From assembly GCA_035511075.1 (NCBI GenBank), contig DATKFW010000109.1, forward strand, positions 1-64,000: a DNA stretch of 64,000 nucleotides. Reading direction: 5' to 3'. The notes under the pieces are model-generated. The model was not told the origin of the DNA. It made no database searches and saw only the letters and a program-made list of their open reading frames with translations. The stretch's first letter is position 1; each line of letters opens with the position of its first letter. Source of the DNA: DATAUD01 sp035511075 (GTDB lineage: Bacteria; Verrucomicrobiota; Verrucomicrobiia; Limisphaerales; Palsa-1400). Shown here one piece after another: positions 32,588-42,032 of the stretch. The position numbers and the translations under genes are program-made.

Positions 32588-35578
32588 ATGAGCCGGATCA
32601 AATCAGACATGCCACCGCCGCGACAACACGAAGAAGCCCTGTTTGCGCTCGCGCTGGAAAAACCTTTGGACAAACGCGCGGCGTTTCTGGATGCGGTATG
32701 CGAGGGCGACCCCGAGCTGCGCCAACGCCTGGATGCCTGGCTGGCCGCCCACGACGAAACGGGCGAATCGCCGCCCAAAGGCGCGCCCGCAGTGGCGGCG
32801 ACGATAAAGCTCGATTTCCCCGACGCCCCGGACGAAGCAGTCGGGCAGACCCTCGGGCGTTATAAATTGTTGGAGCAGATTGGGGAGGGCGGGTGCGGAG
32901 TGGTGTATGTCGCCGAGCAAAGCCAGCCGGTGCGCCGTCGGGTGGCGCTCAAGGTGATCAAGCTGGGAATGGATACCAAACAGGTGGTGGCGCGGTTCGA
33001 GGCGGAGCGGCAGGCGTTGGCAATGATGGATCATCCGAATATCGCCAAGGTGCTGGATGCCGGGGCGACCGAAACGGGGCGTCCGTATTTCGTGATGGAA
33101 CTGGTGCGCGGGATAAAGATCACCGATTACTGCGACCAAAATAATCTCACGACGCGGGAGCGACTTGAACTGTTCATCAAGGTGTGCCAGGCGATTCAAC
33201 ACGCGCACCAGAAGGGGATTATCCATCGAGACATCAAGCCGTCGAATATCCTGGTGACATTGCATGACGGTGTGCCGGTGCCGAAGGTGATTGATTTTGG
33301 GATTGCGAAAGCGACCGAGGGGCGGTTGACGGACGCGACGATTTACACGCAGTTGCAACAGTTTATTGGGACGCCGGCGTATATGAGCCCGGAACAGGCG
33401 GAGATGAGCGGGCTGGATATTGACACGCGCAGCGACATCTACAGCCTCGGTGTGCTGCTCTATGAGTTGCTGGTGGGCAGCACGCCGTTCGACGCGTTCC
33501 TGCTGATGGTCTCGGGCGTGGACGCGATGCGCAGGACCATTCGCGAGAATGAACCGGTGCCGCCGAGCACCCGGTTTGCGACGTTGAGGGGCGCGGAATT
33601 GACGACGACGGCCAAGCGCCGTTCCACCGAGACTTCAAAGCTGATTCACCAGCTCAAGGGTGACCTGGACTGGATTGTGTTGAAGTGCCTGGAAAAGGAC
33701 AGGACGCGGCGCTACGAAACGGCCAATGGCTTGGGCGCCGACCTCAAACGGCACCTGGACAACGAGCCGGTGTTGGCCCGCCCGCCGGGCACCGGGTACA
33801 GAATACAAAAATTCGTGAGGCGACATCGGGCGGGAGTGGTGGCGGGGAGTTTGGTGGCGCTGGCCCTTGTGGCGGGGATGATCGGCACGACCTTGGGGTT
33901 GCTCGACGCGCTGAAACAGAAGCGGGAGGCGCAGCGCGAGCGGACGGAAGCGGATCGGCAGGGGCGGATCGCGAAGCATACGACGGAGTTTTTGACGGGA
34001 ATGTTTGAAAGCATCGATCCGGGCGAGGCCAGGCTGCGGGACATCACGGTGCGGGAGGTGCTGGATCAAGCCAGCGGGAAGCTTGGGACGGCTTTTCCGG
34101 GCGACCCGCTGACCGAACTGCCGATTCGCAGAACGATGGTGGATGTTTATTCAAGACTGGGCAAGCCGTACTCGGCACTGACCAATGCAGAGGCTGAACT
34201 GGCGCTGGCCCAGGCGGCTTATGGCGACCAGGATTCGGAGGCCAAAGCGGCCAGCCTGAATGACCTTGCGGAGTCTCTTGATTCGGCGGCCCGCTCCTCC
34301 GAGGCGCTGCCGGTGCATGAGCAGGCTTTGGCGATGCGGCGACGAATCCACCCTGGAGACAGCCCTGAGGTAGCCAAGAGCTTATCCGGACTTGCGACGT
34401 GCCAGGTTGATCTGGGGCTGCCCGCGGAGGCCCTGACTAATTACGAGGCGGCATCGGCAATGTTTGAACGAATCCACCAAGGGGACAACACTGACGTGGC
34501 CGAGAGCCTGTACGGTGTTGCCAACTGCAAGAAGTACCTGGGCCGAACCGACGAGGCGTTGACCAATTTCGAGGCGACCCTGGCGACGTTTCGAAGAATC
34601 TATCACGGGGACTATCCTGACGTGGCCGTGTGCCTGAACACTATCGGCCAGTGCCAGGAAAGTTTGGGTCGCTACGCCGAGGCCCTGACCAACTACCAGG
34701 CGAGTTTGGCTATGGACCAACGATACTTCAGAGGAGACCATCCGAATGTGGCCGACGCATTTGGCAATCTGGCCCACTGCCAGGTCAATTTGGGCCTTTA
34801 CGCCGAGGCGCTTACCAATCGTGAGGGGAGTTTGGCCATGTACCGACGGATCCACCAAGGGGACAGCCCTGACGTGGCGTTATCCCTGGACCTGCTTGGC
34901 GACTGCCAGGATCACCTGGGTCGACACGCCGAGGCCATGGGCAATTTCGAGGCGGGTCTGGCGATGGCGCAAAGGGTGCATTGCTTCGATGATTTCCTCA
35001 TGGGCCGCGAGCGCAATCGTTTTGGGGATTGTCTTAATTTTCTAGGGCGCCTGGACGAAGCGCGCCGGCAATACGAGGAAGCCGCGGCCAGTTATCAGCG
35101 GTCCACCACCGTGCCGTTGACTGAAAAATCCGGGAAAATCGGCCTGGTGAAATCACGGGAGAAACTGGGCGATGTTCTGGTCGAAATGGGCAGGACGCCG
35201 GAGGCCATCACGAATTATCAGGCGGGACTTGAGCTGGCCGAAGGCATTCTGGCCAACGGCGCCGCCGACGCCGAGGTCAAGGCGCTACGGCTGACGTGTC
35301 GCATCAAGCTTGGTCTGGAAAAGGCGGAGGTGGTGGTCGATGAAGTTCTGCCGGAAAGCCAGGCGCTGGACATCGGCCTCAAGGCAGGCGACGTGCTGGT
35401 CAGTTACGACGGCAAGCCGGTGGTCTGCGCGGCCGACTTGCCGCTGCTGACCGCGCGCGCCACCGGAACGGGACGCGAACTGGAGATCCGCCGCGGGGGA
35501 GCGCCGCTTAAGCTGGCCGTAAACCCCGGGCCGTTGGGTTCGATATGCGAAGACCGAAGTGTTGTGAAGGAGAACTGA
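32588..35578 (+). CDS. Ser/Thr protein kinase with TM, TPR array and PDZ-like domain
   Basis: A 996-residue Hanks-type kinase. After a ~95-residue N-terminal region comes the kinase domain: glycine loop GEGGCGVVYVAE, Lys K122 in VALKVIK, catalytic D215 in HRDIKPSNIL, DFG Asp D236, and the APE region AYMSPEQAE. Predicted active. One TM segment lies near 417-445, followed by a short coiled coil and about ten 42-residue tetratricopeptide repeats of the kinesin-light-chain type (for example DVALSLDLLGDCQDHLGRHA). The C-terminal ~75 residues (ALDIGLKAGDVLVSYDGKPV) read as a PDZ-like domain. Topology puts TPR and PDZ outside the cytoplasm, so it could sense envelope ligands or peptides. Good Shine-Dalgarno GGAG before ATG 32588. 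Confidence 0.92.
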   Translation: MSRIKSDMPPPRQHEEALFALALEKPLDKRAAFLDAVCEGDPELRQRLDAWLAAHDETGESPPKGAPAVAATIKLDFPDAPDEAVGQTLGRYKLLEQIGEGGCGVVYVAEQSQPVRRRVALKVIKLGMDTKQVVARFEAERQALAMMDHPNIAKVLDAGATETGRPYFVMELVRGIKITDYCDQNNLTTRERLELFIKVCQAIQHAHQKGIIHRDIKPSNILVTLHDGVPVPKVIDFGIAKATEGRLTDATIYTQLQQFIGTPAYMSPEQAEMSGLDIDTRSDIYSLGVLLYELLVGSTPFDAFLLMVSGVDAMRRTIRENEPVPPSTRFATLRGAELTTTAKRRSTETSKLIHQLKGDLDWIVLKCLEKDRTRRYETANGLGADLKRHLDNEPVLARPPGTGYRIQKFVRRHRAGVVAGSLVALALVAGMIGTTLGLLDALKQKREAQRERTEADRQGRIAKHTTEFLTGMFESIDPGEARLRDITVREVLDQASGKLGTAFPGDPLTELPIRRTMVDVYSRLGKPYSALTNAEAELALAQAAYGDQDSEAKAASLNDLAESLDSAARSSEALPVHEQALAMRRRIHPGDSPEVAKSLSGLATCQVDLGLPAEALTNYEAASAMFERIHQGDNTDVAESLYGVANCKKYLGRTDEALTNFEATLATFRRIYHGDYPDVAVCLNTIGQCQESLGRYAEALTNYQASLAMDQRYFRGDHPNVADAFGNLAHCQVNLGLYAEALTNREGSLAMYRRIHQGDSPDVALSLDLLGDCQDHLGRHAEAMGNFEAGLAMAQRVHCFDDFLMGRERNRFGDCLNFLGRLDEARRQYEEAAASYQRSTTVPLTEKSGKIGLVKSREKLGDVLVEMGRTPEAITNYQAGLELAEGILANGAADAEVKALRLTCRIKLGLEKAEVVVDEVLPESQALDIGLKAGDVLVSYDGKPVVCAADLPLLTARATGTGRELEIRRGGAPLKLAVNPGPLGSICEDRSVVKEN

Positions 35579-35804
35579 TTGCGGGAGGCAGGAGATCCCG
35601 GTGAAGCGGTGACTTGAGCATCCGACGCGGCCCGGAGGGCGCGCTTGTCAAACATCAATATCGGGTACAAGGCAAGATCGCCCGGCCATAGGTGAATTCC
35701 ACGACGGCGAAGCGAGAGTTTTTAGTTGTTTCAAAACCGCGGGCAATCGTGTATTGTTGAACAGGACAGGAGAAGCGGGGGTCAAACTGGCGACAGCACC
35801 CATT

Positions 35805-37463
35805 ATGCAGAATTCGGCAGATCGAAATCGATGGTTGTGGTTTGGATTGTGTGCGGCCTTCGCAGGGCTGATGTTGCTCTGCGGCTGGCTCATACCGATC
35901 CATCTGCGCGCGGTGGACCCGGCAATCCTGGAACGGGCCGGGGCGGAAACGCCTTCTTTGATCGATCGGGGCGTGGCGCTGGCGCGCGACAAACACCCTG
36001 ATTCAGCGCGGCTGCTCCTGGAGGCGGCACAAAGCGAAAATATCACCGGCGCCGGGGAAGTCGCCCTGGCGCTGAGCAGTCCCGCGCTGACCGGGGCGGC
36101 CCCTGTTCCGGCGACGGAATATGTGATTCGGCTCGAAAATCGCGAGCGAATTCTCGATTCGTTGAGCGCGTCGGCGTCGCCCGGGATTCGAGAATTGATG
36201 CGTTGCCGCGAGTTGACCAATACGGTTCTGTTTCCGCCGTCGAGTTCGGCCGCGGGCCAGGCGTTCGACGCGGCGCTGTGCGTTTGGGGCCAGCTTTTGA
36301 CGGACAATTCGATTACGCCCGGATTGCGCGACGCGCTGCTGGAGAGGGCGGGAACGGCCAATAGCGGCGGGGATACCGAGCCGCTCGAGAACATGGCGAT
36401 GGACATGATGTCGTTGGGGCAGCGGTTCGATTGGGACCAACTAAAGGAATTTGTCAGAGGGATCGGCGACGCGCGCACCCTGGGACTGCTGGCGGAACAG
36501 GCGCGCAACGCGGGGGCGAAATTGCCGGTGCTCTTTTCGGGGGTGGAACTTTCCGGGGAACCGGCGCAGGTGGCGGCATACGTGAACAATTTCAGCCAAA
36601 CCGGCCTTGGGGACGTCGGGACGGCGCTGCAATTTGGGGCCGGCGGCGTGACCGAACTGACGCAGCGCAACCAGCGTTTATACGATACACCGGCGATGAG
36701 GTGGTTGAGGGCGTCGGGGCCGTTCGGGATGTTCTTTCGGGCTGGGGCGGATTACGCCTTGCGAGTTCCGTGGTTTGCGCTATCAATAAAGTGGTTCTTT
36801 TACATATCCTCCGGATTTCTGATCGCGCTGGGGTTGCATTTTGCCCGGCCGCCGGTGGCGGCGATAGAGGAACCATTGCTTGTCAGTGGGATACACCTGG
36901 CGCGGGAAGTGCTATTTGCGTTTGGGTTTTTGCTCGTAGTCTTACTCCTGAGCGAGCCGTTTCTCGCCCAGGAAAGCCAGAAGCTGGATATCCCGTTTCG
37001 GCTTCGGTTGCCCGGTGTGGCGGCCGTGACAGCGGGCGCCGTGACCAACGTGAAACCGAAATTATTTATGACAACAAGTTTATTGACATTGTTTATATTC
37101 TTTGTCCTGCAGGCGCTCTTGTATTGCGGCTGCCTGGTCAAGCTGGCCGAAATCCGCCGTCAAAGCGTCGTGCCGCGGGTGAAACTCAGGTTGTTGGAAA
37201 ACGAGGAACATCTCTTTGACGCGGGGCTGTACCTGGGATTCGGGGGGACGATAGTGTGTCTTATTCTGGCGTCGCTGAGTTTGACGCAGTTCAGCCTGAT
37301 GGCGGCCTATTCATGCACGGCGTTTGGCATTCTGTTCGTTTCAGTCTTCAAGATATTTCAACTGCGGCCCGTCCGGCGGCAGTTGTTGTTGCAGGCGGAG
37401 GCGGAGCTTGAAGCGGTGTCCAGTGCGGCGGCGGCAAGGACCACACTCGTTCCGACGGCATGA
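35805..37463 (+). CDS. TolQ/ExbB/MotA-like membrane protein with large periplasmic domain
   Basis: A 552-residue membrane protein. TM1 lies near 10-30 and a soluble region of about 290 residues (30-320) follows, then hydrophobic segments near 325-350, 360-385, 420-445, 475-495 and 500-520. The last two resemble the proton-channel helices of TolQ/ExbB: YLGFGGTIV at 476-484 compares with TolQ YIGLFGTVW, and TAFGIL at 505-510 with TolQ TAIGLF. The next gene overlaps by 4 bp and carries a TolR/ExbD-like aspartate helix, the expected partner. ATG 35805 is chosen; TTG 35754 is possible. The family call is by motif, not by search. The N-terminal domain is not recognised. Confidence 0.6.
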   Translation: MQNSADRNRWLWFGLCAAFAGLMLLCGWLIPIHLRAVDPAILERAGAETPSLIDRGVALARDKHPDSARLLLEAAQSENITGAGEVALALSSPALTGAAPVPATEYVIRLENRERILDSLSASASPGIRELMRCRELTNTVLFPPSSSAAGQAFDAALCVWGQLLTDNSITPGLRDALLERAGTANSGGDTEPLENMAMDMMSLGQRFDWDQLKEFVRGIGDARTLGLLAEQARNAGAKLPVLFSGVELSGEPAQVAAYVNNFSQTGLGDVGTALQFGAGGVTELTQRNQRLYDTPAMRWLRASGPFGMFFRAGADYALRVPWFALSIKWFFYISSGFLIALGLHFARPPVAAIEEPLLVSGIHLAREVLFAFGFLLVVLLLSEPFLAQESQKLDIPFRLRLPGVAAVTAGAVTNVKPKLFMTTSLLTLFIFFVLQALLYCGCLVKLAEIRRQSVVPRVKLRLLENEEHLFDAGLYLGFGGTIVCLILASLSLTQFSLMAAYSCTAFGILFVSVFKIFQLRPVRRQLLLQAEAELEAVSSAAAARTTLVPTA

Positions 37464-38887
37464 ACCGAAGCATACTCATAGTCATTTGCGACTTTCTGCT
37501 GGTGAGTCTGCTGGCATTTTCCACGATCGACATCACCAAGATTACAAAGCCGGGCGGCGCGCCGATGCTGACACTAAATAAGAGCAATCCGGCGACCAAT
37601 CAGGTGTCGGGGCGCCAGGACCTTGGGGCGGTGATGAGCATGGCGCTCCAGGAGGAGCGCAAGAGCCAGGACGCGTTGCGGGCGGAGCTATCGCGGACGC
37701 GCCAGACGGTCAGCCAGCGGGAACAGGAGATGCAAAATGTCCAGAGCCAATTGCGGGCCAAGGAGGAACAGACTGCCCGGCTGGAGAACGAGGAAACCAA
37801 TTTGCGCGTGCAGTTTGTGGCCGCCCAGACCAACATCGAGAATTTGAACCAGCAATTGCACGCGACCACGGTTGAATCTGTCATTTCGAAGGAACAGCGT
37901 GCGGCGATGGAGGCCGAGGCGCGCAAGGAGATGGAAAAAGAGCGCGAACTGCAGCGGCAATTGGCTGAATTGCAGCACAACAACGAAGCGATTCTGGCTG
38001 AGCGCGGCGCCCTGGCCAACCAGTTGCAGATGAGCGAGGCCTCGAATCGGATGGCCGTTGGCCAACTGTCGCAATTGCAGGATGAAGTGAGCGCCCAGCG
38101 CCAGGAAAACGCGAAGCTGGCCGAAGGCGTCACGGCGCTGGCCGACAAATCGTCCGTTTTGGCGAAGGAAATCCGGGAAAACCGGGCGCTGGCACCCAAC
38201 GAGATATTTGACGACGTGGTCACAAACCGGCTGCTGGCCAGCTTTTACGGTTTGAAGTCCGGGGCATTTGGAAGTGAATCCTCGAAGTACAAACAGGCGC
38301 AAACCATCCTTGTGAGCGACGGCACAAACACGTTTGCCGTGTGCCACATTCAGGACACGCCGCTGACGTTGTGGAGGCCGGGCGCGCAATGGGACGAATT
38401 GAGCGGGACTTTGGCGCACGGCACGGGTGTGATTCAGATTCCTTCGATGTCCTTCGACGCGACGGACCCGCGCATTATGATGATACCGGTGTCGGCGGAG
38501 GCGTTGCGCGCGTGCGGAGGCAAGGTTTACCCCATCGCGACGGATCCGTATAAATTTCAGGACGCCGTAGTGGTCGGCACGCAGGCCGATTACTATGGGC
38601 AGTGCAACTTTCAAATCGACTTGACGGAGCCGCAGTATTTGAAGATGGACCACAATTCGTTGAAGGGGTTGTTTGGGAAATTCAATCCATCGAGCGGTGA
38701 CCTCGTGTTTAGCAAGACGGGATCGTTGCTTGGAGTGATGGCCAACAATAATTATTGCGTGCTGGTCCGCGGATTCACGCCGACGGCAACATTTCGTTTT
38801 GGGCCGGATGGCCGCAATCAACCCACCGCCGAAACCCTCTCCGCACTCTACGCGGTGGTTGCCGAAATGCCGTATAAGTTGCAGTAA
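37460..38887 (+). CDS. TolR/ExbD-like anchored coiled-coil protein with trypsin-like end
   Basis: A 475-residue protein with a single N-terminal membrane helix holding a buried aspartate: D11 in DFLLVSLLAF compares with DVLLVLLLIF of TolR D23, the proton-carrying residue. A coiled coil of about 180 residues follows (about 55-235, rich in E/Q/L heptads such as LRAKEEQTARLENEETNLRV). The C-terminal ~230 residues contain DAVVVGTQADYYG and NPSSGDLVFSKTGSLLGVMA, resembling the end of a trypsin-fold domain, but no clear catalytic His/Asp is seen, so it is probably a degenerate fold. The start overlaps the TolQ-like gene by 4 bp. Function unknown; likely one complex with its neighbour. Confidence 0.6.
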   Translation: MNRSILIVICDFLLVSLLAFSTIDITKITKPGGAPMLTLNKSNPATNQVSGRQDLGAVMSMALQEERKSQDALRAELSRTRQTVSQREQEMQNVQSQLRAKEEQTARLENEETNLRVQFVAAQTNIENLNQQLHATTVESVISKEQRAAMEAEARKEMEKERELQRQLAELQHNNEAILAERGALANQLQMSEASNRMAVGQLSQLQDEVSAQRQENAKLAEGVTALADKSSVLAKEIRENRALAPNEIFDDVVTNRLLASFYGLKSGAFGSESSKYKQAQTILVSDGTNTFAVCHIQDTPLTLWRPGAQWDELSGTLAHGTGVIQIPSMSFDATDPRIMMIPVSAEALRACGGKVYPIATDPYKFQDAVVVGTQADYYGQCNFQIDLTEPQYLKMDHNSLKGLFGKFNPSSGDLVFSKTGSLLGVMANNNYCVLVRGFTPTATFRFGPDGRNQPTAETLSALYAVVAEMPYKLQ

Positions 38888-38965
38888 TCGCCGTCCTGGC
38901 CGGGTCCGTGAAGGGCGGAAATTCCAGTTGGCCGGAGGGCGGTCCTATGATATGGTGTCCGTCAC

Positions 38966-39859
38966 ATGAAGGCCCTGCTGCGCGCACCGAATGCTGAAGG
39001 CACTCCCGTGCATCGGAATCGGCGGCGGTTCCAGGGATTCAGCCTGACGGAACTGCTGGTGGTCATCGTCGTAATCGCGATTATGGCGGCGCTGCTGATG
39101 CCGGCGCTCTCCAAAGCCCGGCGCCAGATCAAGGCCGCGGCCTGCCTGGGCAATCAAAAACAACTGGGCGCGGCCTTACACATGTACACGCAGGACAACT
39201 CCGACCGCATTGTGCAAATGGCGGATTATGTGACAGGCGAAATGATTTATCCGGCCGGGGGTTTTTGGAGGGGGCCGACGCCGCCGCCGAACTGGCCAAA
39301 CGGGAGTGTCGCCCTGGGCGCCGCGCTGGACGGATTGCGGTCCAGCAATGCGCTCTATTACTATTGCAATAATACCGGGGTGTATCATTGCCCCGGAGAC
39401 GTTCGGATTTATTTTAGTACGCCGACCATTAATGATCCCAACGGGTGGGGTTACGACAGCTATTCCCGGAGCCAGAACCTGGGAGGCGAACCGTACAACA
39501 ACTACTGGGGCGCCGGCGCGACTTACACGAAGATGTCGGCCATTTTGCGGCCCAGCACGACATTTTTGATGATGGAGGCGGGGGATTGGCGCGGTTATAA
39601 TGTTGGTACGTGGGTTGTCAATTGGCTGGGGGACGACGGTTTTGACTGGCAGGACCCGCCCGCGATATGGCATGGCAATGTGTCCTCCGTCGCCTTCGCG
39701 GATGGCCACGGCGAACTTCACAAATGGGTCGACCCGGCCATTGTCACCGCGGGGATGAGCGCCGCAGAAGGCAACGCCGAAGCCAGTTGGACCGGACCCA
39801 CCGAAGGACCTGACTACCGGTTCGTTTATGACGGTTACCGTTTTCCCGGCCATCCCTGA
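38966..39859 (+). CDS. Pseudopilin-like protein with H-x9-DG motif
   Basis: A 297-residue protein with a basic leader, prepilin site GFSLTEL and helix LVVIVVIAIMAALLMPAL, then AACLGNQKQLGAALHMYTQD. The C-terminal part contains HGNVSSVAFADGHG, where His is followed by nine residues and then Asp-Gly, as in PVC-group pseudopilins. Paralogous to 25658 and 54567. It sits between the TolQ/TolR-like pair and the response regulator with no overlap, so operon membership is unclear. Confidence 0.9.
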   Translation: MKALLRAPNAEGTPVHRNRRRFQGFSLTELLVVIVVIAIMAALLMPALSKARRQIKAAACLGNQKQLGAALHMYTQDNSDRIVQMADYVTGEMIYPAGGFWRGPTPPPNWPNGSVALGAALDGLRSSNALYYYCNNTGVYHCPGDVRIYFSTPTINDPNGWGYDSYSRSQNLGGEPYNNYWGAGATYTKMSAILRPSTTFLMMEAGDWRGYNVGTWVVNWLGDDGFDWQDPPAIWHGNVSSVAFADGHGELHKWVDPAIVTAGMSAAEGNAEASWTGPTEGPDYRFVYDGYRFPGHP

Positions 39860-39938
39860 CGGATTTTCAGGAGACTTGCAATCCATCGGCGCCGAACGGA
39901 ATCTGGGAGAGCGTATCTGATGGGAAACCGTGCCGAGT

Positions 39939-40619
39939 ATGCGCATATTGGTCATTGAGGATGAACACAAGGTCGCCGATATCATAGTCCGCGGCTTGCG
40001 CGCCGACCGATTTGCGGTGGATGTGGCCTACGACGGCGCCAAGGGATGGGAAATGGCTTCCGTCTATGATTACAACCTGATCGTCCTGGATCTGATGCTG
40101 CCCGGTCTCGCCGGGGCGGAAATACTTCGCCGCCTCCGGCGGGCCAAGAAGGAAGTCCCCGTGCTGGTACTTACGGCGCGAGACAGCACCGCCGAAAAAG
40201 TGGAAACATTCGAGGCCGGCGCGGATGATTATCTTACCAAGCCGTTTGCCTTTGCCGAAATGCTCGTGCGGGTCAAGGCGCTGCTGCGGCGGGGACTGGC
40301 CAGCCAATCCAGCGTGATCCGGGTGGGCGACCTGGAAGTGGACCGTCTTTCCCAACAAGTCAAACGCGCTGGGAAAAAGATCGATCTCACGTCCAAGGAA
40401 TACGCGTTGCTGGAATACCTGGCCGCCAACGCCGGACGCGTCCTGTCCCGCACGATGATCATCGAGCATGTGTGGGACCAGAGCTTCGAGGGACTAACCA
40501 ATATCGTCGACGTTTATGTGCGACACCTGCGCGAAAAAATCGACGAGGACCACGCGCAAAAGCTGCTTCGCACGGTGCGCGGTGTTGGTTACAGCGTCAG
40601 CGACGAGGCCCGGTCATGA
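39939..40619 (+). CDS. OmpR/PhoB-family response regulator
   Basis: A 226-residue regulator: receiver domain (1-120) with phosphoacceptor D51 in VLDLMLPG, Thr in VLTARD and Lys in YLTKPF, then a winged-helix effector (130-225) with LTSKEYALLEYLAANAGRVL and VDVYVRHLREKI. Overlaps the sensor kinase by 4 bp. Placed immediately upstream of the pst operon, so it could be the PhoB of this organism, though receiver details resemble CusR/QseB. Start ATG 39939; GTG 39930 also in frame. Confidence 0.94.
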   Translation: MRILVIEDEHKVADIIVRGLRADRFAVDVAYDGAKGWEMASVYDYNLIVLDLMLPGLAGAEILRRLRRAKKEVPVLVLTARDSTAEKVETFEAGADDYLTKPFAFAEMLVRVKALLRRGLASQSSVIRVGDLEVDRLSQQVKRAGKKIDLTSKEYALLEYLAANAGRVLSRTMIIEHVWDQSFEGLTNIVDVYVRHLREKIDEDHAQKLLRTVRGVGYSVSDEARS

Positions 40620-42013
40620 ACCCACGGTCGCTGCGTTTTCGGTTGATCATTTGGTACGCGGGGCTTGTGACAAGCGTCTTCGTGCTGCTGGGTGGCGTCA
40701 TGTATCAAGAGCTGCGGCACTATCTGGTGCGGAGCCTGGCGGCATTGCTGACGCGGCGGACGGACCAGATTGCCGTTTCGCTTCTGGCCGACGTAGAACG
40801 GACCGGGGAACGATATGTTGTGGATGAAATCAAGGCACGTTACGCGCCGGAGAATTCCGACCGGTACATTCGTCTGACGCGGGGCGACGGGAGTGTTCTC
40901 TATGCTTCCGGGCGGGCCGCGAGTTTTGACCCGTCCGGATTGCCGGTGGCGACGGGCGAAGAGCCGGAGCGGATCGTGCTGCTGCCCGATGGGAATCGGC
41001 TCCTGGTCACCACGAGGGATTATCGGTCCTCCCTCGGACGCAATTACGTGATCGAAAGCGGGGGGCCAATGCAACCGATCGAGAGGGTGCTGGCCCGAAT
41101 GCTAGCGATGCTGCTGGCTGGGGTGCCGCTGGTGGTTTTGGCGGCGGCGGGGGGCGGCTATTTGCTGGTGGGCCGGGCGCTGGCGCCGGTGCTGAGAATC
41201 GCCCAGAGCGCCGAACGGATCACGTTGCACAACCTCAACGAACAGCTCCCGCTGACGCGCACGGGGGACGAGTTGGAGCAGTTATCGCTGGCGATGAATC
41301 GAATGATCGTCCGGCTGCGAGAAGCCTTCGATTCCAACCGGCGATTTTTGGGAGACGCCTCGCACGAATTGCGGACGCCGCTGACCGCGTTGCGCGCGGA
41401 ACTGGAAAGTATCGTCGAGGAGGCGCGCCTGCCGGAAATGCGCGACCGCGTCGGCAGCGCGCTGGAGGAGGTCAATCGGCTGGCGAAGATTGTCGAAACG
41501 CTTTTCGCGATTTCGCGGCTGGAAGCGGGCGAAGCGCAGCAGGAACGGGCGCAATTCGATTTGTCGCGGCTGGCCGGCGGGGCCGCCGATCAAATGGAAC
41601 TGCTGGCGGAGGACAAGGGCATTTCGGTCCAGTGCGACCTTCAGCCAAACGTGACGGTGGAAGGGGATCAATCGCGCATCAAGCAAGTCGTTGTCAACCT
41701 GCTTGACAACGCAATCAAATACACGCCGGGAGGAGGATCGGTGACGCTGCGGGTCCAGGGGCGGGAAGGCGAGGCGACCCTGGAAGTTTCCGACACGGGA
41801 ATCGGCATTCCGCCCGGGGCATTGCCGCACGTTTTCGAGCGGTTTTTCCGCGTGGACGCCGCGCGTTCGCGGGAGGTGGACGGGGCGGGGCTTGGGCTGG
41901 CGATTGTCAAGTCGATTTGCAGCGCGCACGGGGGCCGGGTGGAAGTGGAGAGCATTGAGAACCGTGGCAGCACCTTCAAAGTGAAACTGCCGCTGGCCAA
42001 ACCGCAACCCTGA
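40616..42013 (+). CDS. Sensor histidine kinase
   Basis: A 465-residue inner-membrane kinase: TM1 (about 10-30), a periplasmic loop of about 130 residues, TM2 (about 160-185), HAMP (about 185-235), the dimerisation box ASHELRTPLTAL with phosphoacceptor H250, and an ATPase domain with NLLDNAIKYT, DTGIGIP and GAGLGLAIVKS. The topology is of CusS/QseC type rather than the PAS-containing PhoR, yet it is encoded next to pst. Whether it senses phosphate via PstSCAB-PhoU is inference. Confidence 0.94.
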   Translation: MNPRSLRFRLIIWYAGLVTSVFVLLGGVMYQELRHYLVRSLAALLTRRTDQIAVSLLADVERTGERYVVDEIKARYAPENSDRYIRLTRGDGSVLYASGRAASFDPSGLPVATGEEPERIVLLPDGNRLLVTTRDYRSSLGRNYVIESGGPMQPIERVLARMLAMLLAGVPLVVLAAAGGGYLLVGRALAPVLRIAQSAERITLHNLNEQLPLTRTGDELEQLSLAMNRMIVRLREAFDSNRRFLGDASHELRTPLTALRAELESIVEEARLPEMRDRVGSALEEVNRLAKIVETLFAISRLEAGEAQQERAQFDLSRLAGGAADQMELLAEDKGISVQCDLQPNVTVEGDQSRIKQVVVNLLDNAIKYTPGGGSVTLRVQGREGEATLEVSDTGIGIPPGALPHVFERFFRVDAARSREVDGAGLGLAIVKSICSAHGGRVEVESIENRGSTFKVKLPLAKPQP

Positions 42014-42032
42014 AACACCCGGCGGCGGCGCT

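Noticed and set aside
24047..32600. Integrated phage or large genomic island
   Set aside because: Toxin-antitoxin genes and repeats cluster here, but no integrase, att-like direct repeat, tRNA or phage structural gene was seen.
35754..35804. Upstream TTG extension of the TolQ-like protein
   Set aside because: The 17 added residues are hydrophilic with no signal or ribosome site; ATG 35805 places the first TM helix at the N-terminus.
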